Below the pieces are notes generated by a model that worked only from the letters and a program-made list of their open reading frames with translations, was not told where the DNA came from and ran no database searches. A program made the translations under genes and the position numbers. Below, in pieces: positions 23,227 through 33,882 of a DNA stretch of 64,000 bases. This DNA comes from Celoporthe dispersa (lineage: Eukaryota > Ascomycota > Sordariomycetes > Diaporthales > Cryphonectriaceae), in assembly GCA_016584495.1 (NCBI GenBank), contig WAID01000003.1, positions 1,798,001 through 1,862,000 of the forward strand, read 5' to 3'. Every line of letters begins with the position of its first letter. Positions within the stretch are counted from its first letter, which is position 1.

Positions 23227-23452
23227 ACGACACCATAGCGGCATCTTTCCCTTTGTGTACTCTAGCATTGTAGATACCGGCAGAGCCAGACCAACAGAAG
23301 ACGAGCTGATACATGGGCGGAGGCATGAAGAAATAAGAATTCAAAACCCAGCCTCAGCAGGCTTTCCTTGTGCTTCTACTCCCTATTACAGTGATATTGT
23401 CCTCCTACGACGACATCTACCTCGTCTCTAACCTATACAGTTTACTCCACCA

Positions 23453-24487
23453 CTACCTCGCACCAGCAATCCATCTCAACCCCTCCATCATGGCCAGTTC
23501 CGCCTGCAGCGCCCTGTCCAGGTGCGGCGCTTTTAGCCAGAACGTATGCGGCCAACCCCATACGACATCTACCTTGACCTCGATGCCAGCATCCCTCAGC
23601 ACCCTGGCATAACACGCACCATCCGAGTACAGCCCGTCGTTCGTACACACCTGGATCCACGTCCGCGGCATCCCTCTCAGCTCCGCCGCGGCAGCCTCGA
23701 GTGGCATCCTCGCCAGCCCGTCCCGCGGTCCGTCCATGTCGAGCCGGGCGAGGAGAGAGGTCTGGAACGACAGGTGGCCGGCGCTGGTGTGCATCGCGCG
23801 CAGGTGCTCGGGCACGTACTCCAGCCCGCGGAAGGCATCGCTCGTCACGGGGCAGCGCAGGAGGACGCCGTGGAGGGAAATCCCGACGGCGACGACGTGC
23901 TGGGCGACAGTGGCCGCAAGCTGGCCGCCGCTGGAGCTGCCGACTACGATGATCCCCGCTCCTGCGGCGACGGCCTGTGTCTTGGCAAGTGAGACGAAGG
24001 CGTCGATGCTGTCCGAGACGCACGTCGACGCGGGGTGCTGCGGCTTGAGGCGGTAGCCAACGCTGTACAGGCGCACGCCAGGCAGGAAGGCAGCGGAGTC
24101 TTTCACCAGACGGCGGCAGGAGAGATCCTCCGAGTCCGCCTCGCCGACGGAGAGGCCGCCGCCGTGGTAGTAGACGATGATGATCTGCGGCTCTCCGCCC
24201 GCAGAGGACGAAGCGTCGTACTGCAGCACCGGGATAGAGAAGCCGTCCCTACTCGACGGCACGGTGATATATTTAGTAGTGAGGCCCTGGGCCAGGTGAT
24301 GGTCCCTCGCGCCGGGCGCTATCATGGCCGCGTTGCGCTCCCGACACTCCGCCGCGTACCTGGGCTGGCGGACGACGGGATCCACGGCGGGTCTGGGCGC
24401 GAGGAGTCCTGCCCCGCGTTCGTGGGTGAGCCAGGCTGGGTCGAGGGCGGGCGCCTCTTGTAGGATGGGCGGTGGCTCTTGGTCCAT
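23453..24487 (-). CDS. Alpha/beta-hydrolase (HSL-type esterase/lipase family)
   Basis: A single-exon gene of 344 residues. It shows the hormone-sensitive-lipase signature: the oxyanion HGGG in YYHGGGLSVGE near residue 105, the nucleophile elbow VGSSSGG (GxSxG) near residue 178, an acidic partner in NDGLYSDGACY, and the catalytic His in WPHTFW near residue 315. The N-terminus has no clear signal peptide, so the protein is probably cytosolic. Substrate is unknown; carboxylic ester hydrolysis is the family expectation. It is convergent with ATP7 across a 226-bp spacer. Confidence 0.88.
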   Translation of the reverse strand: MDQEPPPILQEAPALDPAWLTHERGAGLLAPRPAVDPVVRQPRYAAECRERNAAMIAPGARDHHLAQGLTTKYITVPSSRDGFSIPVLQYDASSSAGGEPQIIIVYYHGGGLSVGEADSEDLSCRRLVKDSAAFLPGVRLYSVGYRLKPQHPASTCVSDSIDAFVSLAKTQAVAAGAGIIVVGSSSGGQLAATVAQHVVAVGISLHGVLLRCPVTSDAFRGLEYVPEHLRAMHTSAGHLSFQTSLLARLDMDGPRDGLARMPLEAAAAELRGMPRTWIQVCTNDGLYSDGACYARVLRDAGIEVKVDVVWGWPHTFWLKAPHLDRALQAELAMMEGLRWIAGAR

Positions 24488-25342
24488 CCTTGCCAGGGCC
24501 GCACCGGCAAGCTTGTGTGCCTGGATGCTTACCAGGGGCCTGGAGGTGCTAGCGCTGTACAGCAGTGAGAATCTGAAGGCCGGGGTGGTACTGATACTGC
24601 TTTCTGGGCTTCACAGTACACGCACATCACCCGACCAGTTGATGTCTAGGGATCAGCAAGTAGGTATGAGTGATTTCATGATATCGACTATTTTCTTTTT
24701 TAGCCCGCCAATTTTTGTAGTTAAACATATGATGCGCCGTGCGAATTTCCACCAATCACACACATCTATGCGGAATGTGCAGTACTGTGTAGAATACCGT
24801 GCGACTGTTCATAGACAAGACATGGCGGGTTTGCAGTACGAGATGGCAGCGACAGAGGGCCCTTCGTGCGAAGTTACTATACCAGTGTGCCTGGTTCTAT
24901 ATCCAGCGGAGACATGGGAAACGTTCCTACACCATTTTCCATATCAGTCAGCAATCCGTGCTGTCGTCCAACGAGTCGTCAATCCTTGTCGCCGCTGACC
25001 TCCTCCCTCGTTAATATGGCGATGTATGATGACGATGATGGTGGCAGTGGTTTTCTAATCATGTAAACCCATCAATTAGGGGAGTCTCTAAACGACAAGT
25101 CCAGATGTGGGACGGCAGCCTCCAAGACGCGCGCCCTTCGCTTGACTCGAGACGACTCCTCCTCGTCTTGGGGTTCACCGGGAATACAAAAGAGGGGATA
25201 AAAGAGGGGAGACGATCAGCTCGGCCGCACAGGCTATAACAGGAGTGAACTGGAGAAGAGGAATCCAGTTAACCCTACTCCTCAACGCTCAGCACCTCCC
25301 TCGTCGTCCTCCCCCACGTCCTCTCATTATCACTCGTCAAAC
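24488..25342. promoter_or_regulatory. Divergent spacer, hydrolase / GFA protein
   Basis: An 855-bp region between divergently transcribed genes, including a T-rich segment at 24690-24720 and a GATGATG run near 25025-25045. No gene recognised. Confidence 0.45.
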
Positions 25343-26071
25343 ATGGTCGTCAAAGGCAGCTGTCTCTGCGGGCAGACAACATACGAGTACACCGGCGAGT
25401 ACTCCTCACCTCCCGGAGTCGTACGTCTTCTGTCCCTCTTCTCACCCCAATGAATACACACAAACACTCAGGCACGTCTTCCCGAGACTGACAAGAAGGG
25501 GATATCCATCTCCGCAACCCAAAAAATTAAAGGTCTCATGCCGCTGCAACGCCTGCCGCAAGACAAGCGGCACCGACCGCTCCCTTAACCTCGTCGTCCC
25601 CGAGGGCTCCGTGGCTGTGGCCCCGGGCTCGCCGGAGAAGCTCGTGACGAGGAAGGGCGATAGTGGGAAGGATGTCGTGTATCACTCTTGTGGCAACGTA
25701 CGTGTCGCCTGGCCTGGCTTTTGCCTTCGCACCCTGGACGGTGGGATCTCCCGCGTAGTTCCTTGCATCTTCCCCTCTCCAAAGAATGAAGAAAAGACGG
25801 GTCTTTGTTTTCTGGCTTGAGAGAAAAAGAAAAAGGGGACTCCTAATGCTGACTGGTTGACTGGGTGGGAGACAATCAGTGCGGCAGCATCATGTACGCA
25901 GACGCCGAAAACTCCCCAGGCGACCTGTGGCTCAAGATCGGGCTCCTCGACGACGTGAGCTTCATCAACTGCCTGGGCCCGCCTCAAACACATGTCTATG
26001 ACGAGAACATGTGGTCTTGGGAGAAGAAGGCGGCTCCGGCGGGAGAGGCGGAAGCGACGAAATCTACCTGA
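25343..26071 (+). CDS. GFA/CENP-V domain protein
   Basis: A small zinc-binding protein of the glutathione-dependent formaldehyde-activating enzyme-like family; family members bind two zinc ions through conserved cysteines, and most have no proven reaction. Three exons (25343-25420, 25533-25697, 25880-26071) keep phase and encode 144 residues. Cysteine motifs in order are GSCLCG (residues 5-10), SCRCNACRKTSG and HSCGNCGSIMYAD, followed by WLKIGLLDD. The last exon junction falls inside the CGNCG motif, which fixes the splice choice. The first donor (GTACGT at 25421) was chosen because it restores phase to the second exon. Confidence 0.88.
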
Positions 26072-26287
26072 TAGCGCCCACCTTGCGAGGGCATGCATGA
26101 TGGCGGTTTGTAGATCATTATGTTTGTGGATCTTGTCGGCAAGCAGTGTGTCGTGAGCAAGCCTCACTCATGAACATGTTTACGATTCTCTACGTTGGTA
26201 GGCGTGCAATTGGAAAGGATACGATTGCGTCTTGTATAAGAGTCGAGAAGTCAGTCCTCTATGTAGTGCGGGTGTTCTCTGCCAAAC

Positions 26288-28642
26288 CTACTCCAGACCA
26301 CGCTTGACGTCCTTCGCCCTCAGCCCCGTCAAGCCCTGCTCGGGCCTGGGATACTCAGGCCTGCCGCCCAGGATATCTACTGTGTCTTTCATGTACACCC
26401 AGTGCTCCTCGATCGGTCTCCTGTTGGCCCAGTCCGTCTCCTTCTCCTCGACCTCCTTCATGGGCGTGAACACCACGCTCGCACCCCTGATACCGATGAC
26501 CGCCGAGCTCATGGGGTCTGACATGACGCGGTCCGCCGCGTCGCGCCCAAAGTTCTCGAGGTGCTGGATGCACTTGATGGCGAGACGCGCGGCGCGGCAT
26601 CTGTCCATGGGCGACGGCACACCGCCCTGCTGCACGTGTCCCGGGATGCTGTCCCGCGACTCGAAGCGGTCGTGGGCCTCCTCGCGGATGATGTCAGCGA
26701 TCAGCTTCGCGGTATAGACCTTGGAGGCCTTCTCGTTGATCAGGATCAGCCGCCCGGCGCGGGACTGGCCCTTGTCCTTGGCGAACACGTTCTTCAGGTG
26801 GCGCACGTCCGCCTCGAGCATGCCCAGGCTGACGCCCTCCTCGGGTGTGTATACGGCAACAGCACCGACGCCGAGGCCGGCAAGGGTGGCCACATACCCG
26901 GAGCGGCCGCCCTGGGTCTCGATCACGAAGACGCGGCGGCGGGCTGCCGAGGCAGACTGCTTGATCTTGTCGCAGTAGTCGATCAGCTCGTTCAGGCAGG
27001 TGTCGGAGCCGATCGAGTATTCGGTCCCGGGGACGTTGTTGGAGATGGTGGCTGGCAGGGTGACCATGGGGATGCGGAGGGAGGGGAACTGTTCCCGGGC
27101 GATACGAAGCTGTGACACGGCGTGGAAGGCCTCGAAGCCTCCGATCAGGAAGAGGGCGTCAAACTTGTACTGCTTGATGAGGTTGGCGATGTGTTCCATG
27201 CCCGACTCCTTGGGCAGCTCGCGGTTGGTGCCGATCTCAGAACCGCCCTTGCTGGCCCAGCCGTCGACCTCCAGCCAGTCGAAGCTCCGCACAGCTCCCA
27301 CCGGCTTGTCGCCGTGGTGCCTCGCGAAGCCGGCAAACCCGTTGTGAATGGCAAGCGCCTCATGCCCGCGGGAGATACAGTATGCCACGCCGGCCCGGAT
27401 GGCGGCGTTCATCCCGCCCGCTGGTGCGCCGACGTTGATGAAGCCGATCCTCATGCGCTTGTCCTCGGAGAGCTTGTGTTCGCCGTTCAGGTTTGCCGTC
27501 GTCGTCAGCATGTATGATGCGTACTGGTCGGCAAACTCGGTGTCACGAAGCGCCATGGCCCTGTCAAAGTCCTGCGCCTCTATGGCCTTGGCCACGGCCT
27601 TGGTGTCTATGACTGCCTGCATGAGGGGCCGCCGGACGATCTTGTTCTCGGTAATAGCGATGAAGCAGGTCTCGGTCTCGGGGGTGGCCTCAAGCACGGC
27701 CTTGACGGCCTCGACGCCCTGGAGGGTGGCCAGCATCCGGTCGTAGGCAACGGCGGTGCCGCCTCGCTGGACGTGTCCGAGGGTTGTGATACGGGTGTCG
27801 AGGTGGAGGCCCTTGGGGTCGGCCAGGAGGTCCTTGATCATGTCCGGCGAGATCTTGTTGCTGTGCCTGTCGTGCGCGCCCTCGGCGATGATGACGATGG
27901 TCTTCCTCTTGCCCAGGCTGCGGTGCTTCCGGACGATCGAGCACATCTCTTCCTTCCAGTTGTCCTCCCTAGGTTTTTCTGGGATGAAGACGAAGTCGGC
28001 TCCGGTAGCAACCCCGGCCATGAGGGCCAGCCAGCCACAGTGCCTGCCCATGACCTCGATGACGAAAGCGCGCGAGTGCGACGAGGCTGTCGCCTCGATG
28101 TAGTCGACCATCTCACAGATTCTGGAGAGGGCAGAATAGCCACCGATGGTGGCGTCTGTGCCAGACATGTCATTGTCGATCGAGCCGACGGTGCCGACAA
28201 TGTTGAGGTGCTTGTAGGGGGCTACCTGGTCCCTGGTCAGCTCCTTCTTCTGGACGAGCTCATCCAGCAGCGAAGGCCACTCTGCCCGGAACTTGTCGGC
28301 ACCGGTCAGCGAGCCGTCGCCGCCGCAGATGATGAGCGCATCGATGCCGTTCAGGACCATGTTCTTGGCGCCGGTCAGGCGGCCAGGCCGCTCGTAGAAC
28401 TCCATGCACCGGGCTGTTCCGATGAGCGTGCCACCCTCGGAGAGCCAGCCACGGACATCTTCCCACGCCATCTTCCGGATGTAGTCGCCGCCCTTGACCA
28501 GACCCTCGTATCCCTCGTACACACAGTATGCGTCGCAGCCCATGTGCAGGGCCATGCGGACGCAGGCCCGAACGACTCCGTTCATGCCGGGGGAGTCGCC
28601 TCCCGAGGTCATGATGGCGATCTTCTTCTTCGGCGACGCCAT
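26288..28642 (-). CDS. PFK1: ATP-dependent 6-phosphofructokinase
   Basis: Glycolytic enzyme that phosphorylates fructose 6-phosphate. The single-exon gene encodes 784 residues, the usual length for filamentous-fungal Pfk, with two tandem halves. The catalytic N-half starts IAIMTSGGDSPGMNGVVRAC, has VGSIDNDMSGTDATIGGYSA (catalytic Asp loop), MGRHCGWLALMAG and RGGTAVAYDRMLA. The regulatory C-half repeats the fold (NVGAPAGGMNAAIRAGVAYC, LPATISNNVPGTEYSIGSD, HVQQGGVPSPMDRCRA). The start MASPKKK at 28642 lies directly before the first conserved strand. Regulation by fructose 2,6-bisphosphate, ATP and citrate is known for the family and not read from this sequence. A 300-codon antisense frame is a shadow. 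Confidence 0.97.
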   Translation of the reverse strand: MASPKKKIAIMTSGGDSPGMNGVVRACVRMALHMGCDAYCVYEGYEGLVKGGDYIRKMAWEDVRGWLSEGGTLIGTARCMEFYERPGRLTGAKNMVLNGIDALIICGGDGSLTGADKFRAEWPSLLDELVQKKELTRDQVAPYKHLNIVGTVGSIDNDMSGTDATIGGYSALSRICEMVDYIEATASSHSRAFVIEVMGRHCGWLALMAGVATGADFVFIPEKPREDNWKEEMCSIVRKHRSLGKRKTIVIIAEGAHDRHSNKISPDMIKDLLADPKGLHLDTRITTLGHVQRGGTAVAYDRMLATLQGVEAVKAVLEATPETETCFIAITENKIVRRPLMQAVIDTKAVAKAIEAQDFDRAMALRDTEFADQYASYMLTTTANLNGEHKLSEDKRMRIGFINVGAPAGGMNAAIRAGVAYCISRGHEALAIHNGFAGFARHHGDKPVGAVRSFDWLEVDGWASKGGSEIGTNRELPKESGMEHIANLIKQYKFDALFLIGGFEAFHAVSQLRIAREQFPSLRIPMVTLPATISNNVPGTEYSIGSDTCLNELIDYCDKIKQSASAARRRVFVIETQGGRSGYVATLAGLGVGAVAVYTPEEGVSLGMLEADVRHLKNVFAKDKGQSRAGRLILINEKASKVYTAKLIADIIREEAHDRFESRDSIPGHVQQGGVPSPMDRCRAARLAIKCIQHLENFGRDAADRVMSDPMSSAVIGIRGASVVFTPMKEVEEKETDWANRRPIEEHWVYMKDTVDILGGRPEYPRPEQGLTGLRAKDVKRGLE

Positions 28643-30506
28643 GGTTGCAGGTGGAGAGGGGACGACGAGAGATGAGGATGGTTTGTAAGGTAGGTAGGTG
28701 ATCTCGGCAGCGAATCCTAGGCTGATTTTGTAACGTTAGCAAAAGAGAGCAGCCGAGAAATGTAGCAGCAAGAAGAATAAAGAAGCTCGCAGGACTGAAC
28801 AATGTCCGGGTGGAACAATGTCCGGGTGACCAGAGCCAGGGAGACGTCGCCAGCAGGTAGTGTGATACCCAGAGTATCCTCTTGTTGAAGGTATCACAGA
28901 GGGAGGGCATGCTCGTTCCAGAGCCCGTCCATCCCTTTCTACACCAGGACGAGAGGCCATGCCTTTCGAGGTGGTCCTGCTTGTGCGAAGTACGGCTCAC
29001 TATTGACTCCAGCACTGTCGTGCCACGTCTTGCTCGCCGTACCAACCTGGGCACACGCAGGCCCAGGCTCAATTGATTCGCCCCTCTGCTTCCTCGACAG
29101 AGGAATGCGCAGGGCTGGTCAATAGCAGACGCTGAGGATCTTGGCTCGGGGTATTTGGAAATCGGGGACTTTTCGAAGCAACTTACTTAGAGATAGATGC
29201 AGAGGAAAGCAAAGTCTGTTTTAATTATGACATCCGAAGCCTGCTGGAAAGAAGAGAGCTCCCCTGTTAACCAGAGAGGAGGAAGGGAGGGAGAGTTGGA
29301 CTCAGGTGAGGCGGAAATCGAGACTTGGCTAATGATCATAAGCTGAAGGGAACGCCTGCGCACGCTGACGACCTGACGTTTTTAGCTGCGGTAAGTGCTA
29401 AAGTGCTGCAAGTTGAAGGTGGGATGTTTAGTGCTCTTATCTTATCGGAGCTTAACCCCCCCTCCTCCTTGGAACCAACTCACCGACTGAGGGCGGCAGG
29501 GAGAAGGTGTGTTTTTTTTTATTAAAAAAAAAGAGGAAAAAAAAAAGTTCTTCTGGGTGTGACTTCATAGCAAAGAATGTCCCCTACTATGGGGCTTAAC
29601 AACGTCATTTTTATCCCTCATACTTATTATGGTAGTACGACTCAAACCACTTTCATTCTTCTCGGCGCCAGTCTCGCTGAATTTCCGCAGCACAACGCCG
29701 AACCACAGTGGATCTGACACTCGCCTGCCCACCAGTGATGACTCCGAAAAGAAAAGGTGGTCTGTCCTTTGTCTCATGCTGCCCAGAAATCTTGTCGTAT
29801 GTCACATGTATGTGAGCAGATCAGATGGCGACAGAGGTTTTTCTCTTTCTTTTTTTTTCCCTCTTCCACCAAAGGACCGACAGCGCAAAGATCTATCGAG
29901 ATTCGAGGGGCCGAATAGAGAGTAGCCACAGATGGTCTGATTTTATATAGTAGTACGTATACATGCAGTAGGATGTATTAGCCTCTCTCAGCCTTGCATA
30001 GATTGCCAGCCCAGTGCGTGTCATCGTGCATGTCTGTGATACGGTAGAGGGGCAAGGTGGGGGCCTCTCAAGACCTCGAACTGATGCACTGCTGCTGGCG
30101 GCAGTGTGAGCCCCCTGTAGTTAGGTACCACACGTACTGTGCAGTGCTTGGTATCTTGAGTATAGCGGTACCTCTTAGCGCCTGGAGGTCGGTCGCAGCA
30201 GGCCGAGGACCCCTGTACCGTCGTGGACGGGCCCACGGCTCCACCCTTTCAGGCTTACCAGCAATTGACCTATCAGGCGCGTCTACCACTGCAGAGCTTC
30301 AATGGGACCTTTTGTCCAGCCTAGCAGCCAGACATCTCTCTCCTTGCTGCCTCTGCGGCGTCAACCCCACGAACACTCCCGAGCTTGGAGACCTCAAGCC
30401 TCCCGACATCGACTGTCAACAGCTTGGTACCGGAGAGAGGCGCGCTGCCGCCCATCATCAGTCCCACAACAGCGACACTGGACCGGTTTTTAGACCAACC
30501 CCCACG
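28643..30506. promoter_or_regulatory. Divergent spacer, phosphofructokinase / MED17
   Basis: A 1.86-kb region between divergent housekeeping genes, so it should contain both promoters. It has T10/A9/A10-type runs at 29511-29550 and a T-rich stretch near 29850. A TTTTTAG acceptor-like site at 30487-30493 precedes the MED17 ATG and could end a 5' UTR intron. No other gene seen. Confidence 0.45.
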
Positions 30507-32653
30507 ATGGCCTCGAATCGTCCCTTCTCCTCCTCCTCCCCCTTCGGCCTGAGTCCCTCCCCCTCGGCGACCGCCGGCCTCAGAACCTTGCCGAATTCGT
30601 CCAGCGCGCTGATTTCGAGCGGGGAGGCTTCCGGAACATCACCGAGGAGGGCTTGCGCGAGGAAGTAGAGGCCGACGGAGATGGGGTCGTCGTCGAGTCC
30701 AAGGAGGTGGATATGCTGGATGGCAAACCTGGAGATGACGAGGGTGAGGACGAGGGCGACTTCTCGGGCAAGATCAAACCAGAAGAGTATCAGGCGGCCA
30801 TTGTAGAGGTCATGGAACAAACCGAGTACGTATTTCCACCAGCAGCCCTGGCACTGAGGCGGTTTGTGGCAGCTACCAGCCCTTGTTAACATCTGCCACA
30901 AGAGTCGCAAAACAGAGTGCCTCGTTAGCCTTCGAATTCATCTCCCTCCTCCTCTCCAGAGAAGATCCCGCCCAGGCCGGCATGTCTCTGTCCTCCGTCC
31001 TCCGAGGTCTCGTCGGGGTCGGGTCCCTCGGGGTTGATAAGCTTGTCAAGTCGAACACCACCGAAGCCCGCCTGCAGGACCACAAGACCGTTGCGACTGG
31101 TTGGAAGCTGGGTGACATCGATCGGACCGTCGACTCGCTGCTCCAGTCCGCATCTCGGCTCCAGAAAGAGATGGCCATCGAGGCTAAGTACTGGGAGCAG
31201 GTCCTCGCGGTCAGCGACAAGGGCTGGACAGTCACTCGTCTGCCGAGCGAGCCCGAGAACCTCGGCGTGAGATACGGCTTCTCCGAGGCGGCACCCAGCT
31301 TCCGAATGACAAGCCTGGCCCCCCTGCGACGAAGCGAGGACGGAAACGTCGACCTGGACTGCGACAAGACGCTCAGCGAATCTCAGAGGCTGCTGGTAAC
31401 GCTCGAGAGGGACGGGGCGGTCGTGGGACGCTCTGCGCTCCCGAGCTCTCTGTCTCGAGATGCGCCCCTGGAGGACCGCGTTCTTGATGCGCGCAATACC
31501 GTGTTCGCGCAGGAGCTCTGGCACGAGCTGGACCGTGAGGGCCGTCTGTTCCCAGGCTATGGGGTGTGCATCGAGGGCGGTGTCCTCTCCTACACCTACA
31601 ATGCGACCTCGAGGATTGTGATCCAGCTGCAGACCCTCCCGCAGGGCCCCGATGAGGAGTCGGCGCGCTCGCTGCCCGAGGACCAACGTGCTGAGGCCCT
31701 CAGCGCAGCCCTACACCAACTGCTCACCTTTGCGCATCGAGTTAACAGCTCAAAACGCTCGCAGATGAACCCCAGAAACCGAAAACAGACCGCTGGGGTG
31801 CAGCCGTATCAACTCGTGCGCCCGCTGCTGGCCTATACCCAACATGAGGGGGGCGGTAGAGGAAGTTACGGGGTTCATCTCGGACCTGACGACCCTCCTG
31901 CAGTCCGCCGGGGTCGCCACGGCCATGTTCACGCTGACGGAGCCACCCATCGACCCGAGTTCCGCCACAGCTAATAGCTCGCCGTCAGAGGCCCTCGTCA
32001 GGTCCCTCCTCCGGCCGTTGGAGTGTCAATTCGAGATCAACATCACGCCGGAGTCTAGGGTGCGTATCCGCTGCCGAACGGCGATGCGAAGCTTCATCCT
32101 GACTACCTATCACATCCAACCCCTCCCTCTCGCGTCAGGCGCGGCGAGCCCCCTGCAGAGACTGTATCCGCCCAGCGAGATCAGCAACAACGAGGGCTAC
32201 ACCCTGCCTGATCTCAAGTACTACCTGCAGCAGGCCGTCTCCCGCGTTCTCATCGACCGTACCGCCGAGCTTGTCATCCCACACACCACCCCAGGGACGC
32301 CGTCGGCGGAGGGCGAGCTGGAGCCCAGGTGGATCAAAAATTTCAGCGGCACAACCCTTCAGAATGCAGACGATGAGAAGGAGGACATCCACATCGACGT
32401 GGTGGTTCCGAGGGCGACGACGGGCAAGCAGCACCCCGAGCTGCGCGTGCGAGGGCGCTGGAGCGCGGGCCCGACTGGGTCTGCACAGCGAAGCTGGACC
32501 TGGACCGTTGGTGGTGCCGCCCAGGGGGGCGAACAGGAGAGCCTAGAGCAGATCGTCAGGCAGGTGATCAGGGGGAGAGGCGCAGCCCGCATCCTGAACT
32601 CGTCGAGACGAGCGGCAGGTCTGACGCAACCTCGCGCTGGATTACTATTTTGA
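30507..32653 (+). CDS. MED17: Mediator complex subunit 17, with two apparent frameshifts
   Basis: Head-module subunit (Srb4) of Mediator, linking activators to RNA polymerase II. Exon 1 (30507-30825) begins MASNRPF and later reads NLAEFVQRADFERGGFRNIT, EEGLREEVEADGDG and IVEVMEQTE. After a 77-bp intron, exon 2 continues VAKQSASLAFEFISLLLSRE and runs through the conserved LGVRYGFSEAAPSFR and the C-terminal region to 32653. Two breaks are visible. The ATG frame and the NLAEF frame differ, cured by one extra C at 30538-30542. At 31848-31853 a G6 run breaks LAYTQHEG from VEEVTGFISDLTTLL, cured by one G fewer. With both corrections exon 1 ends in phase 2, exon 2 begins in phase, and the protein is 689 residues. 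MED17 is essential in yeast, so a consensus error is likelier than loss. Confidence 0.88.
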
Positions 32654-33456
32654 GAGCTACGCCATGGTGGACGTGGTGGACGCAGTTGATAGTGAACCCC
32701 CAACGGAAACCCACGCCAAGGTGGATGTAGAGGGACGGCAAGGGTAGAGCCAATATCATGACCCTGATCACAACGAGAACCTTGCCTAACAGGCTCCCCT
32801 GACAGCTCGTGACATCGGGCATTTTCTTGGCCGTAAGAAGCGGGTACGGAAACCTGGCAATATGAGCTGAGCATGAATGTACCCAGACGCACTAGTGAAA
32901 TGAGCTGAGCCCATGAGATGAAGATGATGATATGTGGGCTGCCTCGTGGGATCAGGGACCAGGCATGTTTCTATCAGTAGTGGCATCACGGTATCTTCTT
33001 GATAATTGAGTTTGGTATAAGACAGAGATATCTCAAAAGAGATCATGTGCGATACGATGCCTTCATGATGCTCTGAGAGAAGAACTTGTGAGGTGAGGCC
33101 AGCAAAGTGTTAGGACCTGGCCTGTCTTGTCTCTGAGCGAATCGTTGCGGCATATCGGGAGGAGGCTCGGTAATGCCGAGGCAGTTACTGTACTTAGCGG
33201 CTTCGCAACACTGACACGTTGACACCTACAGCCCTCACAAAAATCAAAACCAATCACAATACTCCATACACAATTACCTATCAATTGAAATATCAAAATA
33301 AAAGACTTCTTTTGTAGCTACCCGTCCCTCTCGCCAGCAGGCCCATCTGGTATATCACGAGCAGGCACAGACACACACACACACACACACACATACACAC
33401 ACGCGAACAAGACCTCGCCGTCCAATCCCACCACCTTGCAACCACACCAGGCAAAG
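32654..33456. other. Spacer between MED17 and membrane-protein gene
   Basis: An 800-bp region with no recognised gene. A CA microsatellite at about 33368-33400 lies in the probable leader of the next gene. Confidence 0.45.
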
Positions 33457-33882
33457 ATGCCGCCCAAAGCGCCCTCCCCCGCCGCACCGGTCAAGGTGAC
33501 GACCTTCCCCCTAGTCCGCCACCACATCATCCCCACAGCCATCTGCGCCGTGATCATTCTCCTCTCCTCCCGCCGCGACTTCATCCAGCCCGGTTCCCCG
33601 ATCCACAACCACATCCTTACCCCGCTCGCCAGCCTCACCGGCACCGCCGCCGCCAGCGTCGACGCCGCCGCGGCTGCCGTGCAGGACTGGACCTTCCGCT
33701 TGTTCTTCTGGGGGCACGTGCTGGAGGTGCCCCTGTTTGCGGCGACGAAGCTGCGGGCGCACGGGGTGGGCTTCCTGAGCGGGCTCTGGTGGAAGTGGGA
33801 GCTTGCGGTGTTCTTGGGGGCAAGTTTACCTGGAATTTGTTTGGGGGAGACGGTGAGGGGTGCGGAGGCGAAGGAGAGGTAG
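33457..33882 (+). CDS. Small multi-pass membrane protein, TMEM254-like
   Basis: A protein of about 141 residues with unknown function. Hydrophobic segments are HHIIPTAICAVIILLSS near residue 22, FRLFFWGHVLEVPLFAATKL near residue 90, and WWKWELAVFLG near residue 116. The order GH(V)LE, KLxxHG, WWKW recalls small TMEM254/DUF4499-type proteins, but this is from memory of the pattern and unproven. In the last 25 codons the +1-shifted frame reads GGKFTWNLFG, which fits a membrane tail better than the in-frame GASLPGICLG. Two compensating indels, in the G5 runs near 33816 and 33843, would give that reading and return to the same end. The gene may carry the same kind of sequence errors as its neighbours. 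Confidence 0.6.
   Translation: MPPKAPSPAAPVKVTTFPLVRHHIIPTAICAVIILLSSRRDFIQPGSPIHNHILTPLASLTGTAAASVDAAAAAVQDWTFRLFFWGHVLEVPLFAATKLRAHGVGFLSGLWWKWELAVFLGASLPGICLGETVRGAEAKER

Noticed and set aside
27773..28675. 300-codon plus-strand open frame
   Set aside because: Antisense to phosphofructokinase, which explains all the conservation.
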